A stretch of 24,232 nt of DNA from MED-G105 sp039819085. GTDB taxonomy: Bacteria > Pseudomonadota > Alphaproteobacteria > Caulobacterales > Parvularculaceae. Below are positions 7,765 through 15,764 of this stretch, one piece after another. Made by a program: the position numbers and the translations under genes. The stretch covers positions 1 through 24,232 of the forward strand of contig JBCBSQ010000028.1 of assembly GCA_039819085.1 (NCBI GenBank), given 5' to 3'. Numbering within the stretch: the first letter of the stretch is position 1; each line of letters begins with the position of its first letter. Under the pieces are notes generated by a model that did not search any database, had not been told where the DNA came from, and was given only the letters and a program-made list of their open reading frames with translations.

Positions 7765-8247
7765 ATGCCTGCTCCCCTCATACCGCTCGGCAAAGGCGCG
7801 GCCCTTTGGATCAAGGCGGCGCTGCTGGCGAAGAAAAGCGTGCTGTTGAGCGGCGCGGCGTTCAAGGCCGCCGCTCTTGGCACGGCTTACATGGTGAAGG
7901 GCGTGACCTTCACGAAAGTCGGGGCCGCGACCCTCGCTGTTCTGGCCACGCCATCCACGTTGGACGTCGCCGCGGACGCAACTTACGACGTACTGAGAGA
8001 AATCGGGTTTGGCGTCGACGCGCTGGTTGACGAAGGCCAGCTCGTGCGGGAGATCGCTGGCGCGTATGAAAGCTCTAACGGCTACCGCGTGCGTTTCTGC
8101 GTCGATCGGGAAGGCGCCAAGGTCATCGTTCCCGAAGCCTGGAAGGTCTGTCCCTATGACAACGCCGCGCCGCTCGAAGGCGTGGTCTTCGAATACCGGG
8201 AAGCGGAAGCGGCGAAGCAGGCCGGGCCGAAGCAGACCGATGGCTAA
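7765..8247 (+). CDS. Hypothetical protein, 160 residues, hydrophobic N-terminal half
   Basis: No family recognised. The first ~75 residues are rich in Ala, Leu, Val and Lys (GKGAALWIKAALLAKKSVLL, then AAALGTAYMVKG) and could form amphipathic or membrane-associated helices. The second half is a mixed alpha/beta segment with two cysteines (RFCVD, KVCPYDN) and a Lys/Gln-rich tail. The ATG at 7765 is chosen because GGAGG (7750-7754) lies 10 bases upstream; an in-frame ATG at 7699 would add 22 residues without a ribosome site. Its stop codon TAA overlaps the TAG stop of the convergent pip gene. A possible operator lies upstream. Confidence 0.6.
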   Translation: MPAPLIPLGKGAALWIKAALLAKKSVLLSGAAFKAAALGTAYMVKGVTFTKVGAATLAVLATPSTLDVAADATYDVLREIGFGVDALVDEGQLVREIAGAYESSNGYRVRFCVDREGAKVIVPEAWKVCPYDNAAPLEGVVFEYREAEAAKQAGPKQTDG

Positions 8248-9206
8248 GCGCCAGCGCGCGCGTAGCGATCAGTGGCGCGCACGAGGGCGTCGATGACGCC
8301 GGGCTCAGAGGCGGCGTGGCCTGCGTCAGGGATGACCTTGAACTCCGCCTCCGGCCAGGCGCGGTGCAGCTCCCAGGCCGATTTCATGGGCGTGACGACG
8401 TCATATCGACCCTGCACGATCGTCGCCGGGATATGCCGTATCCGGTCCACGCGCCGGAGCAGCTGATCATCACTTTCGAAAAAGCCGCCATTGACGAAAT
8501 AGTGGCATTCGATGCGGGCGAAGGCGATCGCGAACGCTTCAGAGGAAAAGCTTCTAATGCGCTCCATTGACGGCTCGAGCGACACCGTGCCGCCTTCCCA
8601 GACGCTCCACGCCTTGGCGCACTCAGCCTTTTTCGCCGCGTCGTCGCCGGTCAGCCGCCGGTAATAGGCTGCGATCATGTCCCCCCGCTCCGCCTCAGGG
8701 ATCGGCGCCACGAACGCCTCCCAGGCGTCCGGATAAATCCAGTTCGCGCCTTCCTGATAGAACCACAGGAGTTCAGCGCGCCGAAGCATGAAAATGCCGC
8801 GCAGGACAAGCTCCGTCGCCCGATCAGGATGCGTCTGCGCGTAGGCGAGGGCGAGCGTGGAGCCCCAGGAGCCGCCGAACACCTGCCAGCGCTCAACCCC
8901 GAGTTCGACCCGGAGCCGCTCCATATCCTCGATCAGCGACCAGGTGTCATTGCCGCGGAGTTCGGCTTTAGGCGTCGATCTGCCGCACCCGCGCTGATCG
9001 AACAGGATGATCCTGTATTTTTCCGGGTCGAAGTAACGCCGCATGGACGCGGTCGCCCCGCCGCCCGGACCTCCATGGCAGACGATTACTGGCTTGCCGG
9101 CCGGATTCCCGGACACTTCATAATAGATCGTGTGCACGTCGGACACGGGCAGCATGCCCGTCAGATGCGGTTCGAGGGGAGAATGCAAATCTAAATGCTC
9201 GGTCAT
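8244..9206 (-). CDS. pip: Proline iminopeptidase (alpha/beta-hydrolase, peptidase family S33)
   Basis: This cytoplasmic enzyme releases N-terminal proline from peptides. The 320-residue product carries the full set of family marks: oxyanion-hole motif HGGPGG (residues 44-49), DQRGCGRS (70-76), nucleophile Ser113 in GGSWGS, and, by position and motif, the acid Asp269 (GRYDVVTP) and base His297 (DAGHAAS). The spacing of the triad matches characterised Xanthomonas-type enzymes. The length is standard. It is convergent with, and overlaps by its stop codon, the hypothetical gene ending at 8247. No strong ribosome site is visible before the ATG at 9206. Confidence 0.95.
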   Translation of the reverse strand: MTEHLDLHSPLEPHLTGMLPVSDVHTIYYEVSGNPAGKPVIVCHGGPGGGATASMRRYFDPEKYRIILFDQRGCGRSTPKAELRGNDTWSLIEDMERLRVELGVERWQVFGGSWGSTLALAYAQTHPDRATELVLRGIFMLRRAELLWFYQEGANWIYPDAWEAFVAPIPEAERGDMIAAYYRRLTGDDAAKKAECAKAWSVWEGGTVSLEPSMERIRSFSSEAFAIAFARIECHYFVNGGFFESDDQLLRRVDRIRHIPATIVQGRYDVVTPMKSAWELHRAWPEAEFKVIPDAGHAASEPGVIDALVRATDRYARAGA

Positions 9207-9491
9207 TGATGAGCTGACTTTAACGTCCAGGTTTGATAGAACCTAACAATCGGTTCATGCGAGTGAGCGGATAGGTCTTATGCGGTGGGGGCCGCAAGGC
9301 GAACCTGAAGCGGGCGCTTGTCGGCAGGCAAGCGGATTTGGGTGAGGAGTGGGGCTCGTTCTGGGGTAAGGCGAACCATCGAAGGTTAATCCGGCTCGGC
9401 GTTGTGCTGGCGTGGGTTGATGTTCGACGTTTGTCTTAGCGAAGGGCGCCGCCATCTGGTAGTGCGAAGTTAATGTTTGCGTGAGGCGGTA
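9207..9491. other. Intergenic region between pip and the lipoprotein gene; possible degenerate dispersed repeat
   Basis: This region must hold the promoters of the two divergent genes; TTTGATAGAACCTAACAATC near 9230-9250 is its most A/T-rich part. Read on the minus strand, about 9255-9380 contains a TPHPNPLACRQAPASG-like translation of the kind often produced by dispersed intergenic repeats. This suggests a decayed repeat, but no second copy occurs in the window. No gene is supported here. Confidence 0.3.
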
Positions 9492-10211
9492 GTGGCGACT
9501 CTTCGGCGGATGTTGCAAGGCTGGAACAGGCTGACGCGGGCGTTTACGGCGCGCGCGGCGGGCGTCTCCGCCATTTGCTGCGTTAGCGCCGCGGGCGGAT
9601 GCGCCACCACGGTTACGACAACTCTTGATGATTCGCAGAATGACCGACAGCGGGCGGAACTGGCGCAGTCGGTGGCCGCGCTTTCTCATGCGGACTGGGC
9701 GTCCGTCTCTCCGGCGAAACTCCAGCGGGCGACAATGCTTGGACGGTTGACCGGCGGCGTGAGCGGCTATGCGCAGCAGCCCGATCAAGCGGCGGCGTCG
9801 TATGCGCGTTCGCTGGCTGACGCGTCGGGGCCGCTTCAGACGCTTATCGACGATGCTGATCGCACAGCAGACGCCGCCGCGGCGTTGGCGGCGCGCGCTG
9901 AGTCGGCGTTCGACGGCGCCTCGCCCGATATGCGGGACGTCGGGGTGATCGAAGCGGCCATTCAGAATGTGAGATTTGCCCGCACCGTCTTTCTGTCGAG
10001 CATCGACCTGATTGATCGCCCGGAGGAAGAGCGCGCGCTTGCTCGTCTTGCGGTGCGCGGTCGGTTTGACGCGGCGGCGATCCGCCTTTCAGCGCTTGCT
10101 GACGCGGCGGCGGACGCCGCTTTTGACGCGAAGTTCTCCAAAGCGGGCATTACGCCTGCGCAGCCGGCGACCGCCGACATGTCGGCGTATGACGACGGGC
10201 CTGGCCGCTGA
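9492..10211 (+). CDS. Hypothetical Ala-rich helical protein, probable lipoprotein
   Basis: No family recognised. The N-terminus looks like a signal peptide: basic residues (RRMLQGWNRLTR), a hydrophobic Ala/Val/Cys stretch, then AAGG followed by Cys37, a loose lipobox. The mature part is helical, rich in Ala, Asp and Arg, with regular heptad-like spacing (DDADRTADAAAALAARAESAF) and no Cys, so it is probably periplasmic or outer-membrane attached. The GTG at 9492 is preferred because GAGG (9483-9486) sits 5 bases upstream; TTG 9477 and ATG 9510 are alternatives. It is convergent with the CHASE2 gene, 55 bp away. Confidence 0.55.
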   Translation: MATLRRMLQGWNRLTRAFTARAAGVSAICCVSAAGGCATTVTTTLDDSQNDRQRAELAQSVAALSHADWASVSPAKLQRATMLGRLTGGVSGYAQQPDQAAASYARSLADASGPLQTLIDDADRTADAAAALAARAESAFDGASPDMRDVGVIEAAIQNVRFARTVFLSSIDLIDRPEEERALARLAVRGRFDAAAIRLSALADAAADAAFDAKFSKAGITPAQPATADMSAYDDGPGR

Positions 10212-10266
10212 ACGCTTGCGCCGCGCGCGCCCTTTCCACAGCTTTAGTAGTTGGAACCCGGATGGG

Positions 10267-12558
10267 TTAGATGACGACCGTTTGCGTCGGTTCGGCCGCG
10301 CGTTCCCCGTCCGCTTCGAGGGCGGCGATCCGCTCTTCGTAGATGTCGAAAAGAGCGATGTTCGCGCCTGGCGAGCGGCGGGCGCGCAACAGGTTCAGCT
10401 TCGCGCCCTGCGCGTCGCCGCTGCGATAGGCGGCGAGCATGTCCCTGTGCGCGCCGTCGAGCGCGCGAAACCCCTTGCTGGATTTCAGGAACGGATTGCC
10501 GACAAGCGCGTAAAGCGTCGCGGGCGACGACGCGCCGCGCATGTGCACCTGGTCGAGCTCCAGGAATGCGAAGTTATGGTGGGTGCGCCGATGAACCGTC
10601 TCGTCGCAGATAATGGCAGGCCCATAAAAGGCGGCTTGCTTGCGCAGGAACTGCGCAAGCTCCATCGCTTCTCCGATGGCGGAGTATCTGTTCGACCGTC
10701 CGTGGCCCATCGGTCCCACAAGGCATGGGCCGGTTGCGACGCCGATGGCGAGCCGCAATTGCACGTCGCGCGCGCCGGGGCCGCCATTGAGGCCGGAATT
10801 GATCCCGTCCATCGCTTCGACGAGCCGCAACGCGGCGGTGCAGGCCGCCTGGGGATGGTCGGCGGTCTCAAGCGGCGCGTTGAAGTACCCGAACACCTTG
10901 CCGCCGTCGGCCTGATCCACCGCGCCGCCCATGTCGACGATGACCTTGCGCAAGGACTGGCAGGCGGACGCGATATGCGTGGTCATGTCGCCTGGCCGGC
11001 CGGCGAATTTCGCCTTGTCCTCGTCAAAAAAGGAGAGTTCGCAGGACAAAATGCTGATCTCGCGCTCGTCGCCTTCGAGGACGTCGGTTGGGCCTTCCTC
11101 GCGCAGTTTTCGCATGGTGGGTTCCGGCAGGGCGCCTTTGAAGTTGCCGCGCACCGCCTCGTCGCTCATGGCTTCGCCGATGGAGCGGCCGCCGGCGACG
11201 GCGGCGGCGCCGAGAAAGACCGCAAGGATCGACGGCAAAGGATCAAACAACACCTTGGCGCCGGCGTAGGCGCCGACGGACGCCGCGAGCACGGCGAAGG
11301 CGATAAGCGCCGCTACGCCAAGAGAGCGCCAGAAAGAAAGCGATTGGGACCACACGATTGCGCCGGCGCCGAACGCCATCACCGCTAGCGCCTCGACATA
11401 GCCGATCCAGCCTGGCCGGGCTGCGAGCGCGCCAACGACGAGGCGATCCGCGACGACGGCGTGCGCCGCGGCTTTCGAGATGTCGCCGCGGGGAGTCCTG
11501 ACAACCCCGTCAAGGTCGGCGCTAAGGCCGATCAGGGTGACTTTGCCGGCAAGTTGCGCATTTGAGCCGGCGGACCCGTCAATCAGCCGCCAGGCCGGCG
11601 TTGTTGGGGCGGCGACCTCTTTCGGCCATTCGATCACCGCGCGGCCAAGCCGGTCGACACTGATGCTCTCCTCGCCGAGACTGACCGACTTGACGACGCG
11701 GCCAAACGGGGTCGTCGCAGTGGGATCGATTTCAACGCCCACTGTTTGCAGACCCAGCGCCGCGCGCGCCGCCTCCAACGCGAGCGATGGCGCGGGTGTT
11801 TCGTCGACGCTCCAGGCGAGGATTGGCGCGCGAAAGACGCCGTCGCCGTCAGCCGGCAGCGCCCCGACCGCTAGGCGAGCGCCGTCGCGGAGGGGCGCAG
11901 CGACCGCGCTGCGGGCCCGCGCGCCTGGCAGCGCAATGCGTTCAGACGCCGCGAGCCGCGCGCCGTCCTGGCCGCCGGCGCGCGCGTCGATCCAATCGGC
12001 GTCCTGCGCCACCGCGGCGGCGAGGCGCGCTTGATCCGACAAGGCGAGCCGCGGGCCGGGATCGATGGCGAATGCGCTTTGCACTGCGGCCAACGCCTCG
12101 CCGAGGGTCGCGTCAGTGTCGGGCAAGCGTCTTAATTCTCGGGCGAGGCCTTCATCACGCGCCCCCTCAAGCCAGAACGCGCCGATCGTCGCTGGCGACA
12201 AAGGATCAGGCCGGTCCAACGGCTCCACGAGGATCGCCGCTTTTGCGCCGGCGCCTGACGCCGCTTCGACAAGCCGCGCGAGTTCGGAACGCGGCCAGGG
12301 CCATGGACCGATGCGGTCGATAGTCTCCGCGTCAATCTCGACCACATGGAAGCGCTGAACGGGCGCCGCTTCGGATGGCGCAAGCCGCTGGTAAAGGTCA
12401 AACAATCCAGCGCGCATGCCGCCGGTCCGCGCCCCTGCAGTGGACAGCGCGACAATTGACAGAATCGCCATCAGCGCCGTGACGCCGATCAATGGCGCGG
12501 CGGCGGGCCATCCCGATTTCCTGAACCCTGATCTTTTCAGAATACTCGTCTGTTTCAC
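10267..12558 (-). CDS. CHASE2 receptor with class III adenylate/guanylate cyclase-like domain, predicted catalytically inactive
   Basis: The protein has 763 residues: a membrane helix at about 19-39, a large periplasmic CHASE2 sensor (typical VVEIDAETIDRIGPWPWPRSELARLV near its start), three closely spaced membrane helices, then a class III nucleotidyl cyclase-like domain from about residue 499. The cyclase fold is recognisable (REISILS..., GGAVDQADGG, YSAIGEAMELA, a GVATGPCLVG strand). However, the first metal Asp is Glu507, the second (GD) is Gly, and the transition-state Asn and Arg of the GDAVNLAARL motif are Glu and Phe. It is therefore probably a sensor without cyclase activity. The start chosen is GTG 12558, with AAGG 6 bases upstream; an earlier GTG at 12657 would add 33 unconvincing residues. 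Confidence 0.88.
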   Translation of the reverse strand: MKQTSILKRSGFRKSGWPAAAPLIGVTALMAILSIVALSTAGARTGGMRAGLFDLYQRLAPSEAAPVQRFHVVEIDAETIDRIGPWPWPRSELARLVEAASGAGAKAAILVEPLDRPDPLSPATIGAFWLEGARDEGLARELRRLPDTDATLGEALAAVQSAFAIDPGPRLALSDQARLAAAVAQDADWIDARAGGQDGARLAASERIALPGARARSAVAAPLRDGARLAVGALPADGDGVFRAPILAWSVDETPAPSLALEAARAALGLQTVGVEIDPTATTPFGRVVKSVSLGEESISVDRLGRAVIEWPKEVAAPTTPAWRLIDGSAGSNAQLAGKVTLIGLSADLDGVVRTPRGDISKAAAHAVVADRLVVGALAARPGWIGYVEALAVMAFGAGAIVWSQSLSFWRSLGVAALIAFAVLAASVGAYAGAKVLFDPLPSILAVFLGAAAVAGGRSIGEAMSDEAVRGNFKGALPEPTMRKLREEGPTDVLEGDEREISILSCELSFFDEDKAKFAGRPGDMTTHIASACQSLRKVIVDMGGAVDQADGGKVFGYFNAPLETADHPQAACTAALRLVEAMDGINSGLNGGPGARDVQLRLAIGVATGPCLVGPMGHGRSNRYSAIGEAMELAQFLRKQAAFYGPAIICDETVHRRTHHNFAFLELDQVHMRGASSPATLYALVGNPFLKSSKGFRALDGAHRDMLAAYRSGDAQGAKLNLLRARRSPGANIALFDIYEERIAALEADGERAAEPTQTVVI

Positions 12559-12849
12559 GTGCGGCCTTGACCCAAAAAACTCGCTAGTATCGCCCTGTCG
12601 GACCGTCAATTGATGCTCAGCTTGCCCGCGCCCCGCCCGTTCTGACACGCGGCCCACGGGCCCGCGCGCCGCAATGGCGGGAAAACCGCCGCGTTCACGC
12701 TACTTTCAGACGAACAGTACCATTCTGGATAGCGCCTCGACAGTGTTCTCTCGCCAGCGTCCGCATCAGCGTTGTCTGTTGTCCAGAGTGCAAGTCGCGT
12801 TCCGGGTCGCTAAGTTAAGAATCGCCAATTGAGGAGGCGTTTTTTCCGC
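12559..12849. promoter_or_regulatory. Divergent intergenic region between the CHASE2 gene and the Mla operon
   Basis: About 290 bp serve two diverging units. On the minus strand TTGACG (near 12605) is followed 14 bases later by TACTAG (near 12585), a possible promoter with a short spacer just upstream of the GTG start; this also argues against the longer N-terminus. A small hairpin GGCGG-GAAAA-CCGCC lies at 12676-12690. I see no confident -35/-10 pair for the operon on the plus strand. Confidence 0.35.
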
Positions 12850-13977
12850 ATGACGGCGGCGTTTCGCATCGATCTTGACGGCCAGACCCTGCGCATGAAT
12901 GCGGAGGGGGACTGGCGCGCGCGATTCCTCGCCGCGATCGACCATGATGTCCGGCTCTTTGAGGAGGACAGCGTCGGGCGCGAGCTTGTGATTGATCTGT
13001 CGCGCGTGACGCGCCTCGATACGGCCGGCGCGCTCGTGTTGCAGCGGGTGATGTCCGCCTGCGCGTCGCGGACCGAGGCCTCAAAATTCGTCGGCGCGAG
13101 CGAGGCTCACCAGGCGCTGATGGAGCGGGTCGCGCCGCACCTCGCCCCGTGCCCCGTGGAGCCGGCGCGCGGCGATCCTTTCATTCAGATGCTCGACCGC
13201 CTCGGCAGAGGGGCCGCGGACGCTTACTTCACCGCGCTCAAGATCCTCAACTTCATTGGCCTTGTGCTGGTGACCGGCGCGCGCGTGTTCACGGATCCGA
13301 AGCGGCTGCGCATGACGTCTATCGTCCGCCACATGGAGGACGCAGGGCTCGACGCGGTGCCCATCGTCGCAACCATGTGCTTTCTGGTCGGCGCCGTCGT
13401 CGCCTATATGGGCGCGAAGAGCCTTGAGATGTTCGGCGCGGAGATCTTCGTCGTTGAGCTCGTGGCGCTCGCCGTTTTGCGGGAGTTCGGCGTCCTTCTT
13501 TCGGCGATCCTGCTGGCGGGCCGGTCAGGCTCCGCTTTCACTGCGCAGATCGGGTCCATGAAGATCCGCGAGGAAGTGGACGCCTTGCGCGTTCTCGGCC
13601 TTGATCCAATCGAGATTCTCGTCCTGCCACGGACCATCGCGCTGGTTCTCGTCCTGCCGGTTCTCGCCTTCATTGGCGCGATGACAGGCCTCCTGGGCGG
13701 CATCCTCGTCTCCTGGGGCGCGCTTGATATCTCACCGGCGCTGTTCCTGGCCCGGATGAAAGAAACAGTCGTCATGAGCAATTTCTGGGCGGGGATCATC
13801 AAGGCCCCGTTCTTCGCCTTTATTATTTCCGTCGTCGGATGTTTTCAGGGCATGGCGGTCAGGGGCAGCGCTGAATCGCTCGGTCAGCGTACGACCCTGT
13901 CCGTGGTTCAGTCGCTTTTCCTGGTGATCTTCATCGATTCCTTCTTCGCCATGTTTTATCTGGAGATCGATTTCTAA
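12850..13977 (+). CDS. mlaE: MlaE-type ABC permease with N-terminal STAS domain
   Basis: This is the inner-membrane permease of an MCE/Mla phospholipid transporter. Residues 1 to about 95 form a STAS domain with the D57-T-A-G60 loop motif, so the MlaB-like subunit is fused to the permease. The rest is the MlaE domain, with about five to six helices and the signature stretch LREFGVLLSAILLAGRSGSAF followed by EEVDALRVLGLDPIEILVLPR. The fusion explains why no separate mlaB gene is present. ATG 12850 is chosen because GGAGG (12833-12837) lies upstream; a TTG at 12829 would overlap that site. One base separates its stop from mlaF. Confidence 0.94.
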   Translation: MTAAFRIDLDGQTLRMNAEGDWRARFLAAIDHDVRLFEEDSVGRELVIDLSRVTRLDTAGALVLQRVMSACASRTEASKFVGASEAHQALMERVAPHLAPCPVEPARGDPFIQMLDRLGRGAADAYFTALKILNFIGLVLVTGARVFTDPKRLRMTSIVRHMEDAGLDAVPIVATMCFLVGAVVAYMGAKSLEMFGAEIFVVELVALAVLREFGVLLSAILLAGRSGSAFTAQIGSMKIREEVDALRVLGLDPIEILVLPRTIALVLVLPVLAFIGAMTGLLGGILVSWGALDISPALFLARMKETVVMSNFWAGIIKAPFFAFIISVVGCFQGMAVRGSAESLGQRTTLSVVQSLFLVIFIDSFFAMFYLEIDF

Positions 13978-13978
13978 A

Positions 13979-14806
13979 ATGGGCGATCTCGACCTCACAA
14001 CGGCGGCGGACCTCGGGGCGCAAAGCGTCCGGTCGAACGCTGAGGTGGTCATCAAAGTCAGGGGCTTGAGGACGCAGTTCGGCGACGTCGTCATTCACGA
14101 CAATCTTGATCTCGACCTCATGCGCGGAGAGATCCTCGGCGTCGTCGGCGGCTCCGGCACAGGCAAGTCGGTGCTCATGCGCGCGATCATAGGCCTGAAG
14201 CGCCCCTCGGCGGGGTCGGTAAAGGTCTTCGGCGAGGACTTTTACGCCCTCAATGAGGCCGGCCGGCTGGAGGTTGAGCGCCGCTGGGGCGTTCTTTTCC
14301 AGGGCGGCGCGCTCTTCTCATCGCTGACTGTCGCCCAGAACGTGATGGCGCCGATCCGCGAGCACCTTCAGATGCCTGACGCGCTCGCCCGGGACATTGC
14401 GGCGATGAAAATCTCCATGTCCGGGCTGCCGCCGGAGGCGGGAGACAAATACCCGTCGGAGTTGTCCGGCGGCATGCGCAAACGCGCCGGCCTTGCACGG
14501 GCTTTGGCCCTCGACCCGGATATCGTATTCCTCGACGAGCCGACGGCGGGGTTGGACCCAATCGGCGCAGCCGCATTCGACGAGCTGATCGTCAATCTAA
14601 AGACTTCCTTAGGCCTGACCGTCTTTATGATAACGCACGATTTAGATTCTCTGTATGCGGCCAGCGACAGGGTCGCAGTGCTCGCAGAGAAGCGAGTGAT
14701 CGAAGTGGGGCCGCTCACGGAAGTGACGAGGTCTGATCATCCGTGGATCCGGTCTTATTTCACCGGGCCGCGGGGCCGCGCGGCGCGCAAAACGACGGCC
14801 CGCTGA
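13979..14806 (+). CDS. mlaF: MlaF-type ABC transporter ATP-binding protein
   Basis: This is the ATPase of the phospholipid transporter. All motifs are present in 275 residues: Walker A GGSGTGKS (57-64), Q-loop Gln108 (LFQGGAL, typical of the Mla/Mkl group), signature LSGGMRKRAG (162-171), Walker B DIVFLDEPT (Asp186, Glu187), and the H-loop His220 (MITHD). It starts one base after mlaE and is surely co-transcribed with it. Its TGA stop sits in the loop of a perfect 8-bp hairpin (14796-14817). Confidence 0.96.
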   Translation: MGDLDLTTAADLGAQSVRSNAEVVIKVRGLRTQFGDVVIHDNLDLDLMRGEILGVVGGSGTGKSVLMRAIIGLKRPSAGSVKVFGEDFYALNEAGRLEVERRWGVLFQGGALFSSLTVAQNVMAPIREHLQMPDALARDIAAMKISMSGLPPEAGDKYPSELSGGMRKRAGLARALALDPDIVFLDEPTAGLDPIGAAAFDELIVNLKTSLGLTVFMITHDLDSLYAASDRVAVLAEKRVIEVGPLTEVTRSDHPWIRSYFTGPRGRAARKTTAR

Positions 14807-14817
14807 AAGGCGGGCCG
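14796..14817 (+). other. Perfect hairpin enclosing the mlaF stop codon
   Basis: CGGCCCGC (14796-14803) pairs with GCGGGCCG (14810-14817) around the loop TGAAAG, whose TGA is the mlaF stop. It lies 26 bases before the mlaD start. There is no U-run, so it is more likely an mRNA-stability or translation-tuning element than a terminator, since the operon clearly continues. Confidence 0.55.
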
Positions 14818-14843
14818 AGCATGGGGGCATTCGGGAGAAGCGC

Positions 14844-15764
14844 ATGGAAACCCGCGCGCACTTCATCATTATCGGCGGGTTTGTGCTCGCCGCCATCGCC
14901 GCAGGATTCCTGTTCGTTCTGTGGCTTGGCGGCGGCAGCCGCGATTACGATGAGTATGTCGTCGTTTTTGAAGGCAATGCGTCCGGCCTGAGCCAGGGAT
15001 CGCCGGTGCGCTTCAATGGCGTTCAGAAGGGCGAAGTGCGTCGACTGACCATTGATCCGGAGAATCCGAAGATCGTGCGCGCCCTCATTCGCGTCGACGG
15101 CGATACGCCGGTCAAAGAAGACACCGTCGCGAAACTGGAGCTCGCCGGCTTCACCGGCCTCGCCATCATCCAGCTCGACGGCGGCACCATCGAGGCGGAG
15201 TATCTGCGCAATGTCGGCCGCCCGCCGCAGGAAATCACCGCATTGCCGTCCGGCCTCGCTGTGTTCCTGGATGGCTCCGGCGAGATCGTCGCGCGCATCA
15301 ATCAGCTTCTGTCAGAAGAAAACACGCAGACGATCACCAACACGCTGCACAGCCTTGAAGACATCATGGCGACGATCGCGGAGAACGACGCGCAGATCGC
15401 CGATACGATCCAGAGCGCCGCGACGTTCTCGAAAAACCTCGCCGACGCCTCCGAACAGATCGCCTCGATCGTCGACAGCCTTGACGCGTTGATGGCCGAG
15501 GACGCGCCCGGCGCCGTCGCCGACGCGCGCCAGGCGATCGTGGATCTTCAGGTGCTGCTGCAGAGCGTGCAGGACGTCGTCGACGAGAACGCCGAACCCT
15601 TGTCGCTTTTCACCGAGCAGGGGCTGTCGCAGTTCGGTCCCGCATTGTCGGAGGTGCGGCGCACATTCCGTACGCTGGATGAGGTGTTGCGTGAAATCGA
15701 CCGCGATCCGCGCGGCTATCTCCTCGGCGAGTCAACGCCGCAGCACGAAGGAGACGCAAGATGA
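14844..15764 (+). CDS. mlaD: MlaD-type MCE-domain substrate-binding protein
   Basis: This is a membrane-anchored periplasmic lipid-binding subunit. A single N-terminal helix (about 7-28) is followed by an MCE domain at about 38-118 with FEGNASGLSQGSPVRFNGVQKGEV and LELAGFTGLAIIQLDGG, the usual MCE signatures. A long C-terminal helical region of about 150 residues follows, rich in Ala, Asp, Gln and Glu. At 306 residues it is longer than enterobacterial MlaD, as is common for MCE proteins with extended helical tails. GGGAG precedes the ATG. It ends in an ATGA overlap with the next gene, implying translational coupling. Confidence 0.94.
   Translation: METRAHFIIIGGFVLAAIAAGFLFVLWLGGGSRDYDEYVVVFEGNASGLSQGSPVRFNGVQKGEVRRLTIDPENPKIVRALIRVDGDTPVKEDTVAKLELAGFTGLAIIQLDGGTIEAEYLRNVGRPPQEITALPSGLAVFLDGSGEIVARINQLLSEENTQTITNTLHSLEDIMATIAENDAQIADTIQSAATFSKNLADASEQIASIVDSLDALMAEDAPGAVADARQAIVDLQVLLQSVQDVVDENAEPLSLFTEQGLSQFGPALSEVRRTFRTLDEVLREIDRDPRGYLLGESTPQHEGDAR

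Noticed and set aside
7449..7883. Minus-strand frame opposite the small hypothetical gene, including a 60-codon ATG version (7449-7631)
   Set aside because: No recognisable family and no good ribosome site. Its end next to a hairpin is suggestive, but not enough to call a gene.
10012..11388. 458-codon plus-strand frame antisense to the CHASE2 gene
   Set aside because: The minus-strand product has clear CHASE2 and cyclase-like domains; the opposite frame is an Arg/Gly/His-rich shadow.
12559..12657. Extended N-terminus of the CHASE2 protein from GTG 12657
   Set aside because: The extra 33 residues look non-coding, a possible promoter lies inside the segment, and GTG 12558 has an AAGG ribosome site.
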